This document shows, in pieces, positions 43,521 through 56,025 of a stretch of 64,000 bases of DNA (positions within the stretch are counted from its first letter, which is position 1; each line of letters begins with the position of its first letter). Source of the DNA: Hygrocybe punicea. Its lineage: Eukaryota > Basidiomycota > Agaricomycetes > Agaricales > Hygrophoraceae. The position numbers were made by a program, and so were the translations under genes. The notes under the pieces are model-generated. The model searched no databases, was not told the origin of the DNA, and saw only the letters and a list, made by a program, of their open reading frames with translations. Location of the stretch: assembly GCA_963556145.1 (NCBI GenBank), contig OY744469.1, forward strand, positions 4,374,767-4,438,766, in the 5' to 3' direction.

Positions 43521-44938
43521 TGTCATGACCCCAAGTGCTTTTGGGTGTAATGTCATGGGTTTACCATCAGACCACGGACTTAGATATTTAAGTGCAACAC
43601 TATGGATGCACACCTACACTCATTAGTACCCATTCTATGCCTTTCCACATTACGCATGCTAGTGAACAGACACAGATAGCATTTATGCTTACTTTTATAT
43701 CATTTATTATGGCTTCACTAGCAATGCCCAGACCTAGCCATTTATGTATGGTTCACAGAGGCACATCCCCCACTCATTAGTATTTATTATATATTTCTCT
43801 GTATTGCGCGTGCAAGGAGACAAGCCCAACTAGCATTCTTACCTATATTAGCAGTAATGGATTGATTACAAATCTTGTTTACTTGTATTGATCAAAATGC
43901 GGCTCAGCTAGATAATGGGAAATGATTAGATAAGATGTGAACAAGAGGATGATAAGATAATGATAAGATAGGATGCATCAGAGAGTGATTGTGATAGTCT
44001 GCTTACATAAAGACAATGGTCTATTGTTCTGAGCAGTCCTTTGTTCTAAACAGTCCAAATGGAGATAGAGCCCATTGTTCACAGCCTCTTTGATGCCATC
44101 CATTGTTCTCATGACTCAGTCCTATTGTTCTCACTTTCCCATTGTTCTCAGTCCCCCATTATTCTCCAACAGTATAAATAGGGCCCCCAAATTCCAGTAG
44201 TCAGTAGGATTTCCCCCCTCACCACTCAGTAGTCACTCTTAGTTGGGTTCACATAGTGTGATCCCTCATTCTCTTAGTACTAGTAGTTACTCATTGTAGT
44301 AGCTAGTGCTTGCAATCCAGTCTAGTTCACTCTTATTCTATCATTCTCTGAGTTCCCCTTGTCATCAAGGAGAATTTACCCAGTTCACTCAGTCCAATCA
44401 ATTCATTAGTCAGCATTAGTCAGCTAGATACATTTCTAAGGTTAAGGTTTTATCTTAAATAGATACACTTCTAAGGTTAAGGTTTCATCCTAAACAAAAC
44501 AGAGTATTCAAATGGTATTAAAGATATCCCTGAACTAGTAGCCAATGTGTGTTTGAAGCTTCGGATTTAAGTCAGATATTATAATACCCAGAGATACTCT
44601 TGATTGAATAGGCCCTGTAGCCAAAACCATCCATATTCAACTGGTGAATATTGTTATCAGTATTCATTAGTTCATATTTTTATATTCCAGTAGTGAATAT
44701 TAGTATTTTCAGTACATCACACACCCAATTTCTATTCATACCTACTCAAAGTCTCAATTCTTAATTGAAGAGACCTCACTATTACATTCTATTGATTCAT
44801 ATAGTACATATACCCACAAAACCCCTTCTTGATAGGTTATTTAAATATTAGAAACCCACGAACAACAAGAAGGTACCTGAACAAAGTCAACTCCGGTAAT
44901 TCTTGGTGAAACAAACATTCACATAACACCGTGCTAGT
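43521..44938 (+). repeat. Probable 3' LTR of gypsy-1
   Basis: Begins TGTCATGACCCC and ends ..CATAACA, the TG..CA form and the TGTCATGAC start common in basidiomycete gypsy LTRs. It contains a cluster of CATTGTTCTC-type direct repeats (about 44025-44165) directly upstream of a TATAAATA box at 44173. No second copy exists in the window, so the boundaries rest on motif form only. Confidence 0.4.
44173..44180 (+). promoter_or_regulatory. TATA box in gypsy-1 LTR
   Basis: TATAAATA followed by GGGCCCCC, downstream of six or more CATTGTTCTC-like repeats; a plausible LTR core promoter. Confidence 0.4.
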
Positions 44939-44944
44939 CGGTAT

Positions 44945-46355
44945 GCACCGGGTTACGTCGGGTTCAAGTGGGGATCGTTAGAGTCGTCGGGTTGGAGTGG
45001 ATTCGTGATATGTCGGGTTTCCGGCCTCAGAGGGTGGAGAGCCCTCTACACCGCCGTGATCCATCCTAACAATCTCGCGAAGAACGGGACTGCGTCAATT
45101 GATGCGCTCCGTCTGTTTTTGCGAGGTTGGGTTGGGGCCAGGGACATTCCATGGGCGTCTGTGCATGCTACCTACCTCGCGAAGAACGGGGATGTGTCAA
45201 TTGACGCGCTCTGTCTGTTTTCGCGAGCTTGGATGGGGCCGGGGACTTGCCATGGCCCAATTGACGCGGCCGGGGCATGTTCGCGAGGTGGCACGAGGTT
45301 GGATGGGGCCGGGGACTTTCCATGGGCGTCCGCGCGTGCTGACGACCTCGCGAAGAACAGGGCACGTCAATTGACACACACCGTCCGTTTTCGCGAGGTT
45401 GGATGGCGCTGGGGACTTCCTATGGGCGTCTGCACATCAATTGACGTGGCTAGGGCATGTTCGTGAGGTGGGTCTTCGTCGTCGCCTCATCCATTCCCCT
45501 CGTTAGCCGATGTCATTGGGACTGGATTTTGGGGACGTACCTGGGCCGGTAGGTGGGCGCACCACCCTCCCAGCCTTCAACTCCCCATCGTCGTCGTGGT
45601 CCTCGTGTTGGTGTTGGTGTTGTAAGTGGTGGTGGAGGCGACAATGGTCGCGATCATCTGCGTTTGATGCAGCAGGTGGCTGCTGCTGCCGGTGTTGCTC
45701 TGCTGCTGCTGCTGGTGTTGCTGTTGCTGCTGCTGCTGCTGTGGTTGCGGTTGCTGCTGCTGCTGCTGTGGTTGCGGTTGCTGCTGCTGCTGCTGCAGTT
45801 GCAGTTGCGGTTGCGGTTGCTGCTGCTGCTGTTGCAGTTGCTGTTGCTGGGGATCATTTGGCCGTCGTCGTCGTCGTCGCTGTCATTGTCATCGGGGTGG
45901 TGGCATTGGTGGTGTTGCCACTGCCCTTGCTGCTGCTGCTGCTGCTGCTGCCATTGATTCACTCCGACTTGCGTTGGAACGCGAGGGAGGTTGTTGGGTG
46001 GAGTTGACCGCAGGCGCCTTCTTTATGCGGTCAAGGTGGGCCACGGGGGGCTGTTCTATGTAAGAAAATGTCAGTAAAATATAGTATGAAGCCATTACTT
46101 ACCATGGTTGTTGAGTAACATTAGTGTTGAGTCAAAATTGGGGTGTCACGTGAGTATGTTTAAGGTCACACGACCTAAGTTCACGTGACTGCATAGAAAA
46201 AAATGTGAAAAATTAAACATCTAAATGAGTATCTACGTAGGTAACTATACATTATGGTTCGCGGTTTGAACCGCATGTCAGTGCCAGAACCGAACTTCCG
46301 GTTCGGTTTGCGGTTCAAACCGGGTTCGGATCGGTTCCGAACCGAACTTTGGCTA
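44945..46355 (-). mobile_element. hAT-1-related element copy, chimeric
   Basis: On the minus strand 46355 to about 45400 is closely similar to hAT-1: TAG..AAAGTTCGGTTC end, the GTAAGTAATGG intron, the CAG/CAA exon ending in a CCPPTGPG-type splice site, and units with TCAATTGA and CGCGAAAACGGACGG. The other end (TAGTCGGTATGCACCGGGTT at 44945) is unlike hAT-1. The 8 bp beside the two ends (CACCGTGC and GAACAAGT) do not match. Confidence 0.7.
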
Positions 46356-49300
46356 GAACAAGTTGGCCGGTTTTAAAGGTGACTTCTCTTGGGGCCCGAC
46401 TAAGGACTTTTGCGTCAAAGATAGCCTTCTGGTGAGCCGCATGGTCTACCATGCAGGACCAGCTGTCCAGCCGCTGTTGGTCAGCGTACACCATGTGAAT
46501 CACGACGTTGGTCTCGGAAGCCAGGGGGATCATTGTAGGGTCTTCGGTGGTTGGTGTGCCTATGGGAAGTGTGAAGAGCAGTTCGTTGGGGGAGAACTTG
46601 AATGAGGGTAGTATGCGATGGGCCTTCACGGCCACGTTGAGATGGTCAGGCCAGTTCTTCGGAATGTCCTTTGTCGCCATCTGGTCGTAGTCGTCCTCGC
46701 CGAGGCCAGGGGCACATAGGCGTTTGAGGGTGTTCAATAGGATCTTGTTGTAGCCCTCGATGAGGCCGTTGATCCATGGGGAGTATGCAGCTACAACATG
46801 ATGTTTAGTACCCATGTCAGTGCAGCAGTCACGCACAGCATCGCAGTCGAAGTGAGAGCCGCCATCGGACATGAAGATGTCCAGGGCCATGAATGTGTTG
46901 GCGATGCGGTTGAGGCTGTTGACCATTGTCTTCCCAGAGACTGACTTGGCCTTAAAGGTGAATGGCTTCCTGGAGAAGACGTCAGCGTATAGTCCAATCT
47001 TCGAGAACCCACCTTTCCCGAGGGGCATGGATGTGTAGTCCCCTACAAGGAGTTCAAAGGGCCTATGGCATATGATGGGCTGTAGTAGGGCATGTAGATG
47101 AGTGTTGCCGAAATTTTTGCACCGGCCGCATTCATGGATGGCTGCAGTCACGGAGGCGTCGAGGAATGGACTGAAGATCCGGTCGAGCGACTGCATCTTG
47201 ATGACGTCATGGCCCATGTGCATCTTGGCGTGTTTCGCCCTGGCCAGTTCCATGGCTTTGGCCTTGGTGATGCATTCCCGGCAGGAGACAGCTCGTGCGA
47301 TAGTGGCGCCTCTGATCCGCCACAGATGGCCGTCTTCAATCAGAAAGTCCTTGGCCTGGTGGGCCGCGCACCTGCGGTCTTGTTCAGTCGCGTCCTGTGG
47401 GATTCCAAGCAGCGTGTCTATCACGTCCAGGAACACGCACTCGGCCTGAAAGCGGGCGTGCAGGGACGAGTGCAGGTCATCTGAGGACTCTCCCACCACA
47501 AACAGGTCGAAGGTCAGTCCTCGTGACACCTCCCAGTCGGGGAGGACTGTCCAGTCGCTGCTGTCCATTGGTACCCGGGGCAGTTCTTCGTCCCTTCGGC
47601 TGAGCGCATCACCTACGAAGTTAATTCTACCCATGATGTGCTGGACACTAACGATTTGATGAGCGAGCACACTGTCACGCCAACGTGCATGAGTGGTGCT
47701 GAGGTCGGTGCTAAGCAGGATGTCGCGGAGGGCCTGGCAGTCCATCTCCAACTCGACCAGAAAGCCCCATATGGTCAAACTTGTTGAGGCTGAACTTGAG
47801 GGCCACGAACTCCAGCAGGAAGGATTTGTAGCGCTCTTCGGCTGGGGAAGTGCGCTTGGAGGCATATGCTATGGGGTGTAGTTCCGTGACGACTTTGCCG
47901 CCTGGTCTCATTATGGCGATGCGCTGGGCCAGGATGGCCCCAAAGCCTTCCTTGCAACCGTCAGACGTGACAATGAATGGGGTTCCATCGAACCAGGGGG
48001 CAATGAGGACAGGTGAGGATGTCAGGACCGCTTTCAGGTCGAGGAAGCACTTTTGGTGCCTCTCGGTCCACACGTTGGCCAGCTTGACATTGCGCAATGC
48101 TGCGCGGTAGGCGGATTTCCCGGCGTTCTTCGGGATGTCCACGGACCGCAGTAAGTCGGATAATGGCTGGGCCAACGTGGCATATCCACAGATGAGGTCT
48201 CTGAAATATCCGGTCAGCCCGAGGAAGCTGGACAGTGCGAGCAGGTCAGGGGGTGGTCGCCAGTTGACCACCACGGTCAGTTTGGCTTCGTCGGCTTGGA
48301 CCCTGTGAAGACCATCTCCATCATGAAGAACTTTGACTTTTTCGCTGAGAGCGACAGGCCCGTTTCGCGCACACGTTGGAAAAAGCATCTGGTGTGGTCC
48401 ATCATGTTGTCGAACTTGTTGCCTGCCATGCCGCCGTCATCCACGAAGAGCTCGAGCTGAAGCACCAGAAGTATGTCGCCTAACTTCTCGGCGGTTACAT
48501 GTGCAAATGTTGATGGTGTGCCTGTGAGGCCAAAGGGCATATGCTTCTGCATGAAGAACCCGCGGCCCTCAATGTAAAAGGCCAGATATGGCCTGCTCTC
48601 CTCTGGGATGACCACAGCATAGAAGTCGGATGTGAAGTTGAAACCGTGGACCCATCTATGTCCACTCAGGTGGCGTTGTTTTGACCGGACATCGCCTTGT
48701 GGCATGGGGAATACGTGGGTCACGTTGTTCAGGGCGTTGTAGTTCTGGCAAAAGCGCCAGGTTTGGGGCTTTGGTGGTTCGGCCAGGGTGTCTGGCTGTG
48801 GGGGTTGAGGGCCGAGATCGTGTGCAGGGGGGTAGCCATGAGCGGTGCATTCTTTGTTGACTCTGTAGTGGAGCTCGTCCAGGAGTAGGCCGGGGTTATC
48901 ATGAACCTTCTGACCCAGCGCGATGGGTGACATGCACTTTATGTCCTCGTGGCGTATAGGCTCTATGTCGATGGTTTTGTGCAGGAACTCGTGCTGTGGT
49001 GGGGTGAGGGGTCGCTGTTTTGGTATACATTTGGGGAACGACACGTCATCTGGTATGTGTATGCGATGCTCTGTGCCCGGCATGGCATTGACTTCACCTA
49101 TGGACAGGGCGAAACAGTCAGCATATTCGGTAATTAGGGCACACAACTTTGCGATCTGATCCTCGGACAAGTCCAGACCTATTGTGACCTGGGCCAGTGT
49201 CTCGGCTACCCTCGCCGGCTTAAACGGGTCCGTTTTCCGGGTGAAAATAGAGTGGTCTGCGTCGATGTCAACCTCCGGTTGGGCGTCTCCAGTGTACTCA

Positions 49301-50175
49301 TCGTCCACGTGGCCTCCGTCGTCATGCACAGTCCGTATGAGCGTGGCATGTGTGTGTGGTTGTTCATTGTTGGTCCGGGACTGATGTCCGTTGTGTGCTG
49401 CCGGTGGGGGCTTTGCCGTGCGTCGCAGGCAATGCTGTGTATGTCTTCCTTTTTGGCAGGGTTTGTGGTGTCTAGGTGTGGTTACGTCGGCATCGGGTGT
49501 GTCAGTGGGGCTAGTCATGTTTAGTGGGGTTTCTGCCGAGCTAGGTTCTTCAGGGTCGTCAGCACCCAAGGTGTTGCAGAGTGTCATGTCCAGGAGGTCC
49601 GCGAGCTTGGCAAACGGGTTCAGGGTGTCAAAGGATGGTGTCGGTTTTGTCTGGCTGGGCATGGTGTTGTTTGCCTTTTGGGGTTCCAGAGTCGTCCGGA
49701 GCGGGGTTCCACTTTCGTTCTGTAGAATCTCCCACCTGCCGTCATGCGGAATGTGTAGGGTATCGTTGCTGTAGTCATGGGTGGCTCTGTATTGTTGGAG
49801 GATGGGTTTCCCCAATAAGATGGACCAACAACCCCTGCTGGGGAATACTTCAAATGACACCGTCTTGCGGGTGTTCCTGAGTTGGACGCTTCCAACCCAG
49901 TGGCCGTGTGATGGCACTCTGGTGCCGTCCGCCATGCGTAGGATTTTGTAGGATGGTTGCAGGTGGCCGAGCTGGTAGCGTAGTCTGTTGTATGTAGATG
50001 TACATATTGCGTTCACCATCGCGCCATTGTTGGCGAGGCCGCGGGCGCATTGGTCAAACCCATTTGGGCCTTGAAGGAGTATGGTTTGGATAAATGGTCT
50101 TGCTGTGTCTGTCACAGCCGGTGTGTCCCACCGCATACAGGTCAATGATTTCGTGTTTGAACATTGTGTGACCAT
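46356..50175 (-). pseudogene. Gypsy-2 pol remnant (protease, RT, RNase H, integrase)
   Basis: Three main blocks: 50175-48277, 48388-47711 and 47865-46356, separated by one-base shifts near 48330 and 47790. The protease site reads LANNGAMVNAI, with Asn (50031-50029) where the catalytic Asp of a D-N-G motif is expected. RT has FTSDFYAVVIPEESRPYLAF, MPFGLTGTPSTF and LELFVDDGGM. RNase H begins VTSDGCKEGFGAIL. Integrase has H-x..H..CGRCKNFG, VGDYTSMPLGKGG, MSDGGSHFDC and NGLIEGYNK, so its D,D,E residues are present. Shifts and the protease change make this copy inactive. Confidence 0.8.
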
Positions 50176-50179
50176 GACA

Positions 50180-51879
50180 TGGAGTAACTGTACTAACTAA
50201 AGAGTCCCGAGTGTCATCTGTATGCAATATTATTTCAGGGGGGCGTACCAGCATGTCCCCGACCCATCCCGCACAGTGGTCGGGGACCGGCGTGTCTGCT
50301 TGTTGATTTGTCTGGGCTGTCTGACTTCCACTTATGCAGACGGCCCCTCCCATTTCCCTGGACATCGTCGAAATTGTTCGAGTAGAAGTATCCACCATAC
50401 TCGTGTGCGTGGTTGTCGAACCCATCATAGCCTTGGTGTCCATGGGACACGTAATTCACATTTTGTGTTTGGCGTTCCTTCCACGATTTGCGGGCAATGT
50501 GGGATGCTATCCTGTGCCAGGTGTGTTCATGTTCGGAGAGTGTGGCCCCCCTGCAAACTGGGGCTGCTGCATGGTGGCCTGCCTGGCCACAATCCCAGCA
50601 CTCGCGGGATCCGAGTGGTGCGGTACCAGGATTCAGCGGGTAGGGGTATAGTTCGTCCGGTTGTATGTTACCATTGACATGGTGCCACTCGTTGACTTGG
50701 GTTCTGTAAGCGGCGCGTCCTGCGTCCGTGTCTGTTGTTGTATGGTGAGGTTCTGTAGGTCTTGGTATCAAGCGGCGATGGGGCAGCCCCTGGTGCTGGG
50801 TCCAGGTGGAAGTGGACCGGGTTGTCTGGCCATGTTTGTGGGTTCCGGTCCCCCTCTGTGGGGACGTGGGGCTAGGCTCCGGCCTGCAAACAAATTCCCC
50901 CTGCCTCCCATATTACTGACGAACAGGTCAAATGGATTCCCCCAGGTGGGGTGTGTCCGGTAATGCTGGGTGATGGTGTGTTGTTGTGGGGGGTTAATCG
51001 CGTGATGGATGTGAGTGTTGGTGAGGGTTTTGTGTAGGGCCTTTGTTGGGGACACTGTGATTTGTGCCCGGCAGGCGGTCTCCTCATCTTTCTCATATTT
51101 CACTACTGTTTCTTGCAGGTGGATGACATCAATACCGCACATGGTGTTGGCGAGTTCTTCGTACATAGCACGAGGTTTGTGTCTGATAAGGTCGCGGACC
51201 GGTGCTGGTAGGGAGTCGAACACGTCTTGTAATAGGAGGCCGTTTGTGTCGTCAGCGTCTTTCGCCTTGGGGAGCAGTCCGTTGGCCCATTTGATGTGGG
51301 TCCAGACCTCTTTGGATCCTGTCGTCTCGGTTTTCATGCCGAGGGTTTCAACGGCGAGGGTCCATTCCTTGAGTTCTCGGATGCGTTCGGCCTTGGATGG
51401 TTTGGGATGGTGTTCTTCGGCCACTGTTTCTCAAATGCCTCAACCAACTTATCCCAGTTGCCTTTGACATCGTCAGCTAGGCCATCTAGCCATTGGTCGG
51501 CGGTGCCGCTGAAGTCTAGGTTGTTCCAGAAGCAGTCGACCTTTTTCTTGTCTGTCGTGTACTCTTTGTCTTCGATTTTGATGTTGATCTCGTGTAGGAA
51601 TTGGCTGGAGGTTGTTTGCTCGTCAGGGCCACTGTCCCAGTGTAGGGAGCCGGACTCGCCCATTCTGGTTCTAGGTGCGGCTGGTTGGGGAGTGGCTGGT
51701 GATGTTGGTGGTGTGGTTGGCTGTGGGTTCTCGGACTCAGTTGATGGTGTTGTGATGGAGGAGATGGATGATGTTGATGATGTCGATGGTGAACTCGAGT
51801 ATTTACCGCTTTTGTCTTGGGTCCATAAGGTGATTGTACGTTTGGGCAGTGTATTACGTGGGCGACTTGACAACACCAT
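50180..51879 (-). pseudogene. Gypsy-2 Gag remnant
   Basis: Block 51879-51334 starts with a Ser/Thr/Pro-rich leader and then the capsid-type segment KKVDCFWNNLDFSGTADQWL, ending F-E-K-Q-W-P-K. After a one-base shift near 51415 the frame 51424-50768 carries the capsid C-terminal part (KAERIRELKEWTL, LLQDVFDSLPAPVRDLI). After a further shift near 50768 the frame to 50235 holds a knuckle CWDCGQAGHHAAAPVC, in which the last spacing is longer than the usual C-x2-C-x4-H-x4-C. Confidence 0.7.
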
Positions 51880-52449
51880 TTTGTGGTACTGGAGTTGGAG
51901 TAGTGTATAGCTGTTCTCAGTATGCGGTTCTCGGTTCTCGGTTCTCGGTTTTGGTGCTGGTGCTCGGTGCTCGGGTCACAGTGCTCGGTGCTCAGTTCTG
52001 CGTGGAGGTTTCAGATGGCGTGGGTGTCGAAGTTTGCTCTCATCACCACATTGTGGAGGGACGGAGGCTGCTCAAGGACTCAAAGGAAATCGAGTGATGG
52101 TAGTGATGATAATCGCTACAACACAAGGTCTGTGCTACTAAAGGAACTGAACCGTGGGAATCCTAATCATGTGACTGCCCAGGCACATCTACTACACCAG
52201 TCCCGCTGCTGCTGCCATTCCCAGTCCCGCTTACATTGCTGCTGCCATTCTCAGCCACTGCCGGTACTGTTGCTGCTGCTGCTCCTCCTGCTGCTGCTGC
52301 TGCCACTGCTGTTGCTGCTGCCGTCATTCCAATCCCCACTGCTCCTGCCATACTCAGTCCTGGTCCTGCTGCCGCTGTCATTCCCAACCCTGCTGCTGTT
52401 GCTGTTCCAGGTCCACCACAGTGGCTGCCATTGCCATTGCTTCTGCCGT
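51880..52449. other. Junction with simple repeats
   Basis: No gene. A short tandem of CTCGGTT (about 51920-51945) and TGCTGC/CTGCTG runs (from about 52205). No gypsy-2 5' LTR is recognised. Confidence 0.4.
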
Positions 52450-55400
52450 TGCCGCTGCCGCTGCCATGGGAGGGGGGTTTGTTGCTGCTGCCATTGTTCC
52501 CCATTTTTTTCTCTGCTGTCGATTCGTCCCTGGTAACCTCACGAACACCCCACCCACGTCAATTGACACGAAGGTGCGTGGTCGCAAGGTGACTTTGGGC
52601 CGTCTACTTCCTCCCCATCTTCGTTGTCCATCATTTGTTGCCCCCATCCCCATGCCCATACTCGCTGTTGTCCTCATCATCCTCGTCATCCTCATCCTCG
52701 TTCCCATCGTCCTCGTCGTCCCCGTGTGGTGGCACACAGCAGTCAGCCTTGTTCCCATTCGTGTTGTTGTTGCCATCCCGTTTGCCATTCCATCCTTGCT
52801 GTTTCCATCTTCATCGTCCCTGTTGCAGTAGCCCTTGTTGTCCTGGCTCTGTGGTCCTCATCATCCCATTCCCCCGTCCTCGTTTCCGTCGTCCATTGTC
52901 CCCATTCCTGTTCCCGTACCTGTCCTCCTCGCCATCCTCGTCTTCGTTCCCCCTGCCTGTTGTCATCTTCCCATTGTCATAGTTCCCGGTCTCATTCCCA
53001 TTCACCTTGTCGTCATTGCCGTCCCCGCTCTCATCGTCTGGTCCCCATCGTCAGTGTTCCCGTCCCCGTCATCATTCTTGCCATCTCCATTCTCATTGTT
53101 GCAGTCCCCATTCTCATCGTTGCCAGGACCCTGTTCCCGGTCCCGGTCCCGCTGCTGCTGCCATTCCTGGTCCTGGTCCCATGGCTGCTGGCATTCCTGA
53201 TCCTGATCCTGCTGCTGCTGTTGTTCCCGGACCCAGTTACGCTGCTGCTGCCATTCACGGTCCCAGTCCCGGTCCCGGTCCTGCTTCGGCTGCCATTACC
53301 GTTGCTGCCATTGCTGCTGCCACTGCCATGGGTGCTGCCGCTGTGCTGCCGGTGCAGTAACAACTGAAAAGCATAATTTGAGTAGTACATAAAATAAGCA
53401 AAAAATACAGACAACTTAGCCTTGTCACCCTTTTCTTCATTGTTGTCGTCTGCGTCTGCATCTTCATCACCTGGGTCTTCATCGTCGTCGACCACGTCCA
53501 CATCTGGGTCGTCCTCATCTTTGTCACTGCTGACCCAGCCTCCATCATTCACGCTGTCCCCTTACCATTGTGGTTCCCATCTCCATGGTTGTCCTCGTTG
53601 TCGTGGTTCCAGTCCCCATTTTCATTATGGCTGTTGCTGTTGCCATTCTCGTCATTCTGGTCCTCGTTGTCATCATTCCGGTCCTCGTTGTCGCCATTCC
53701 TGGACCCATCATGTTCACGGTCGTCGTCCGTGTTGTTCTGTTATGCGTGTCGTGTCGTTGGCTTCTGTCCTGGCATTGCTGTTGGTGTGAGAATTGTCAC
53801 GGTATCTGACACGACGTTGCTGGAAAAGAGCTAAAAACTACGTGGAATTAGTTAGTAGAGTAAACAAAAGAAACATAAAATGCAAACTTAGTGTGCGTTC
53901 TTCTCCACCTTTTGCCCATCGAAGTCAAGATGAAGAGTGACGTGGCTTGAACACATGCGAGAATTTCAACCGCTGTTTGCTGATTTCCTAAATGGGGCCG
54001 AATTGCCATATTGGTACAGGTGGCTGGATTTTCTTAATGCTATTACGTGCTGTATAACAGCTCAATGGCCAGGGCAAGGCCCTACAGGGATGTAGGTATC
54101 TCATACCCACAAGTAGGGCAATTTTTGTATTTTATTTGATCCTACAGAGAGAGCTATTCACAATTTGTTTGAGCCCTCTGCCAAGATTGGACCCTTAAAC
54201 ACCCAACTTTGCAAGTACTCATCTAGAAAATCTAAAATTAATTCTAGCAATACTAGGTGAAGCATACATCATTGTCACAATAAGTGCCTTGCACTTAGTA
54301 CTCCAGGAAATGTGTTGTAGCCAAAATGTGTTTGGAACTTCACATAATTGGCCAGTCAATTAAAGTCCTGTTATTTGGATTCAAGTCATGCAACTCACAG
54401 CTTTACCATTTATTGGCTACAAACACATTTCCTGGAGTACGAACTGCCAGGCACTTATTCTAACAATGATGTATACTTTACCTAGTACTGCTAGAATTAA
54501 TTTTGGATTTTCTAGCTGAGTACTCGCAAAGTTGGGTGTTCAAGGATCCAATTTTGGCAGAGGAATAAAATACTTTGTGAATATCTCCCCATGTAAAACC
54601 AAATAAAATACAAGGATTTGCCTCAGGGGTAGGCATACCATACTTACATCTCTGCAGGCCATTCCCCTGTCCATTGAAGTATTGTAGTACATGTAATAAT
54701 AAGAAGAAAATCCAGCCATCTGTACCAATATGGCAATTCAGCCCCATTTAGGAAATCAGCAAATTCCAGTTGAAATTCTCACGCATGTTCAAGCCATGTC
54801 ACTCTTCATCTTGACTTCAATAAGCAAATGGTGTAGAAGAACAGCACGCTAAGTTTGCATTTTATATTTCTTTTGTTTACTCTACTAACTAATTCCACAT
54901 GGTTTTTAGGTCTTTTCTGGCAACATCGCGTCAGATGACTGCGACATCTGTAACACCAACAGCAACACCAGGATGGAAGCCAATGACGCGACGCCCATAA
55001 CAGAACGGCATGGATGGCAACTGTGAACGCGACAGGTCCGGGAATGGCCACCTGGCGAGGTCGAATGAGGCCCGGCACGACAACAACGGCAACGGCAACA
55101 ACGACAACATGGACCAGCAACAGCAGAGGGGATGGGAACCATGAGAATGGGGACCACAACAACAAGAACAGAGATGGCAAGAATGACGATGGGGATGGGA
55201 ACACCAACGATGGGGACTGGAACGATGAGAGCTGGGACGGCAATGACAACAAAGTGAATGGGAATGAGACTAGGAACTACAACAACAGGATGACAACAAC
55301 AGGCAGGGGGAACGAAGACAACAACGGAATGGAGGACAGGCACAGGAATGGGAATGGGGACAACAGACGATGGAAACGAGGATGACCGGGACAGGGGAAT

Positions 55401-56025
55401 GGGACAACAAAGACCATGGAGCTGGGACAACAAGGATGACGGCAATGGAGACAATGAGGATGGAAATGGCAAGGATGGGACAGCAAACAGGACAGCAACG
55501 ACAACATGAATGGGAACGGGGCAGACTGCTGTGTGCCACCACATGGGGACGAGGAGGAGGACAGGGGACGAGGACGACGGGGATGAGGATGAAGAGGATG
55601 ACGAGGATGACGAGGACGATGGCAACGAGGGTGATGAGGACGAGGGCAATGAGGGTGATGAGGACGAGGGCAATGAGGGCAATGAGGGCAATGAGGGCAA
55701 CAAGGGCAACAAGGGCAACGAGGGCAATGAGGGCAACGAGGATGATGGTGACAAAAATGACGAAGACCAGGATGATGAGGAGGACAGTGAGTACAGAAGA
55801 CAGTGAGGACAGCAAGGACGAGGATGGGGAGGAAGTGGACGGCCCAAAGTCACCTCGCGACCACGCACCTTCGCATCAATTGATGTGGGTGGGGCGTTCG
55901 CGAGGTTACCAGGGATGAATCGACAGCCGAGAAAAAAATGGGGAACAATGGCAGCAACAGCAGTGGCAGCAGCAACAAACCCCCCCCACACAGCAGCGGC
56001 AGTGGCAATGGTGTAGAGACTCAAC
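52450..56025. repeat. Very large imperfect inverted repeat (arms about 1.6-1.9 kb)
   Basis: The left arm, about 52450-54323, is the imperfect reverse complement of the right arm, about 54414-56025, with a loop of about 90 bp (54324-54413). Matching landmarks: the outer CCATTTTTTTCTC and TGTCGATTC segments (52500-52530 against about 55915-55945), the TCAATTGA module (52560 / 55878), the intron-like segment near 53830-53960 against 54770-54910, and CTCCAGGAAATGTGTT near the loop. Arms are full of simple repeats. It is probably two copies of one non-autonomous element head to head. Confidence 0.75.

Larger units (their letters stand above)
33324..44938 (+). mobile_element. Ty3/gypsy retrotransposon gypsy-1, 5'-truncated
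   Basis: Sense-strand ORFs 33324-36714 (unrecognised), RT-RNase H-integrase with a C-terminal ASCH-like domain (36377-41627, split by hAT-2), a further ORF (42729-43433) and a probable 3' LTR (43521-44938). No 5' LTR is seen: the left end meets the GTCCA-rich unit at about 33150. The codon style is AT-rich except for a GC-rich block at about 34100-35270. Confidence 0.7.
46356..51879 (-). mobile_element. Ty3/gypsy retrotransposon gypsy-2, frameshifted, without LTRs
   Basis: Minus-strand Gag, zinc knuckle, protease, RT, RNase H and integrase are in gypsy order but scattered over at least five frames. The integrase tail ends where the hAT-related copy begins (after T-G-Q-L-V-L). Neither LTR is visible. 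It differs strongly from gypsy-1 in sequence and GC content. Confidence 0.8.

Noticed and set aside
52163..53570. Long open frames rich in Pro, Ser, Val or Gly in the inverted repeat
   Set aside because: Low-complexity artefacts without start context, domains or consistent frame between the two arms.
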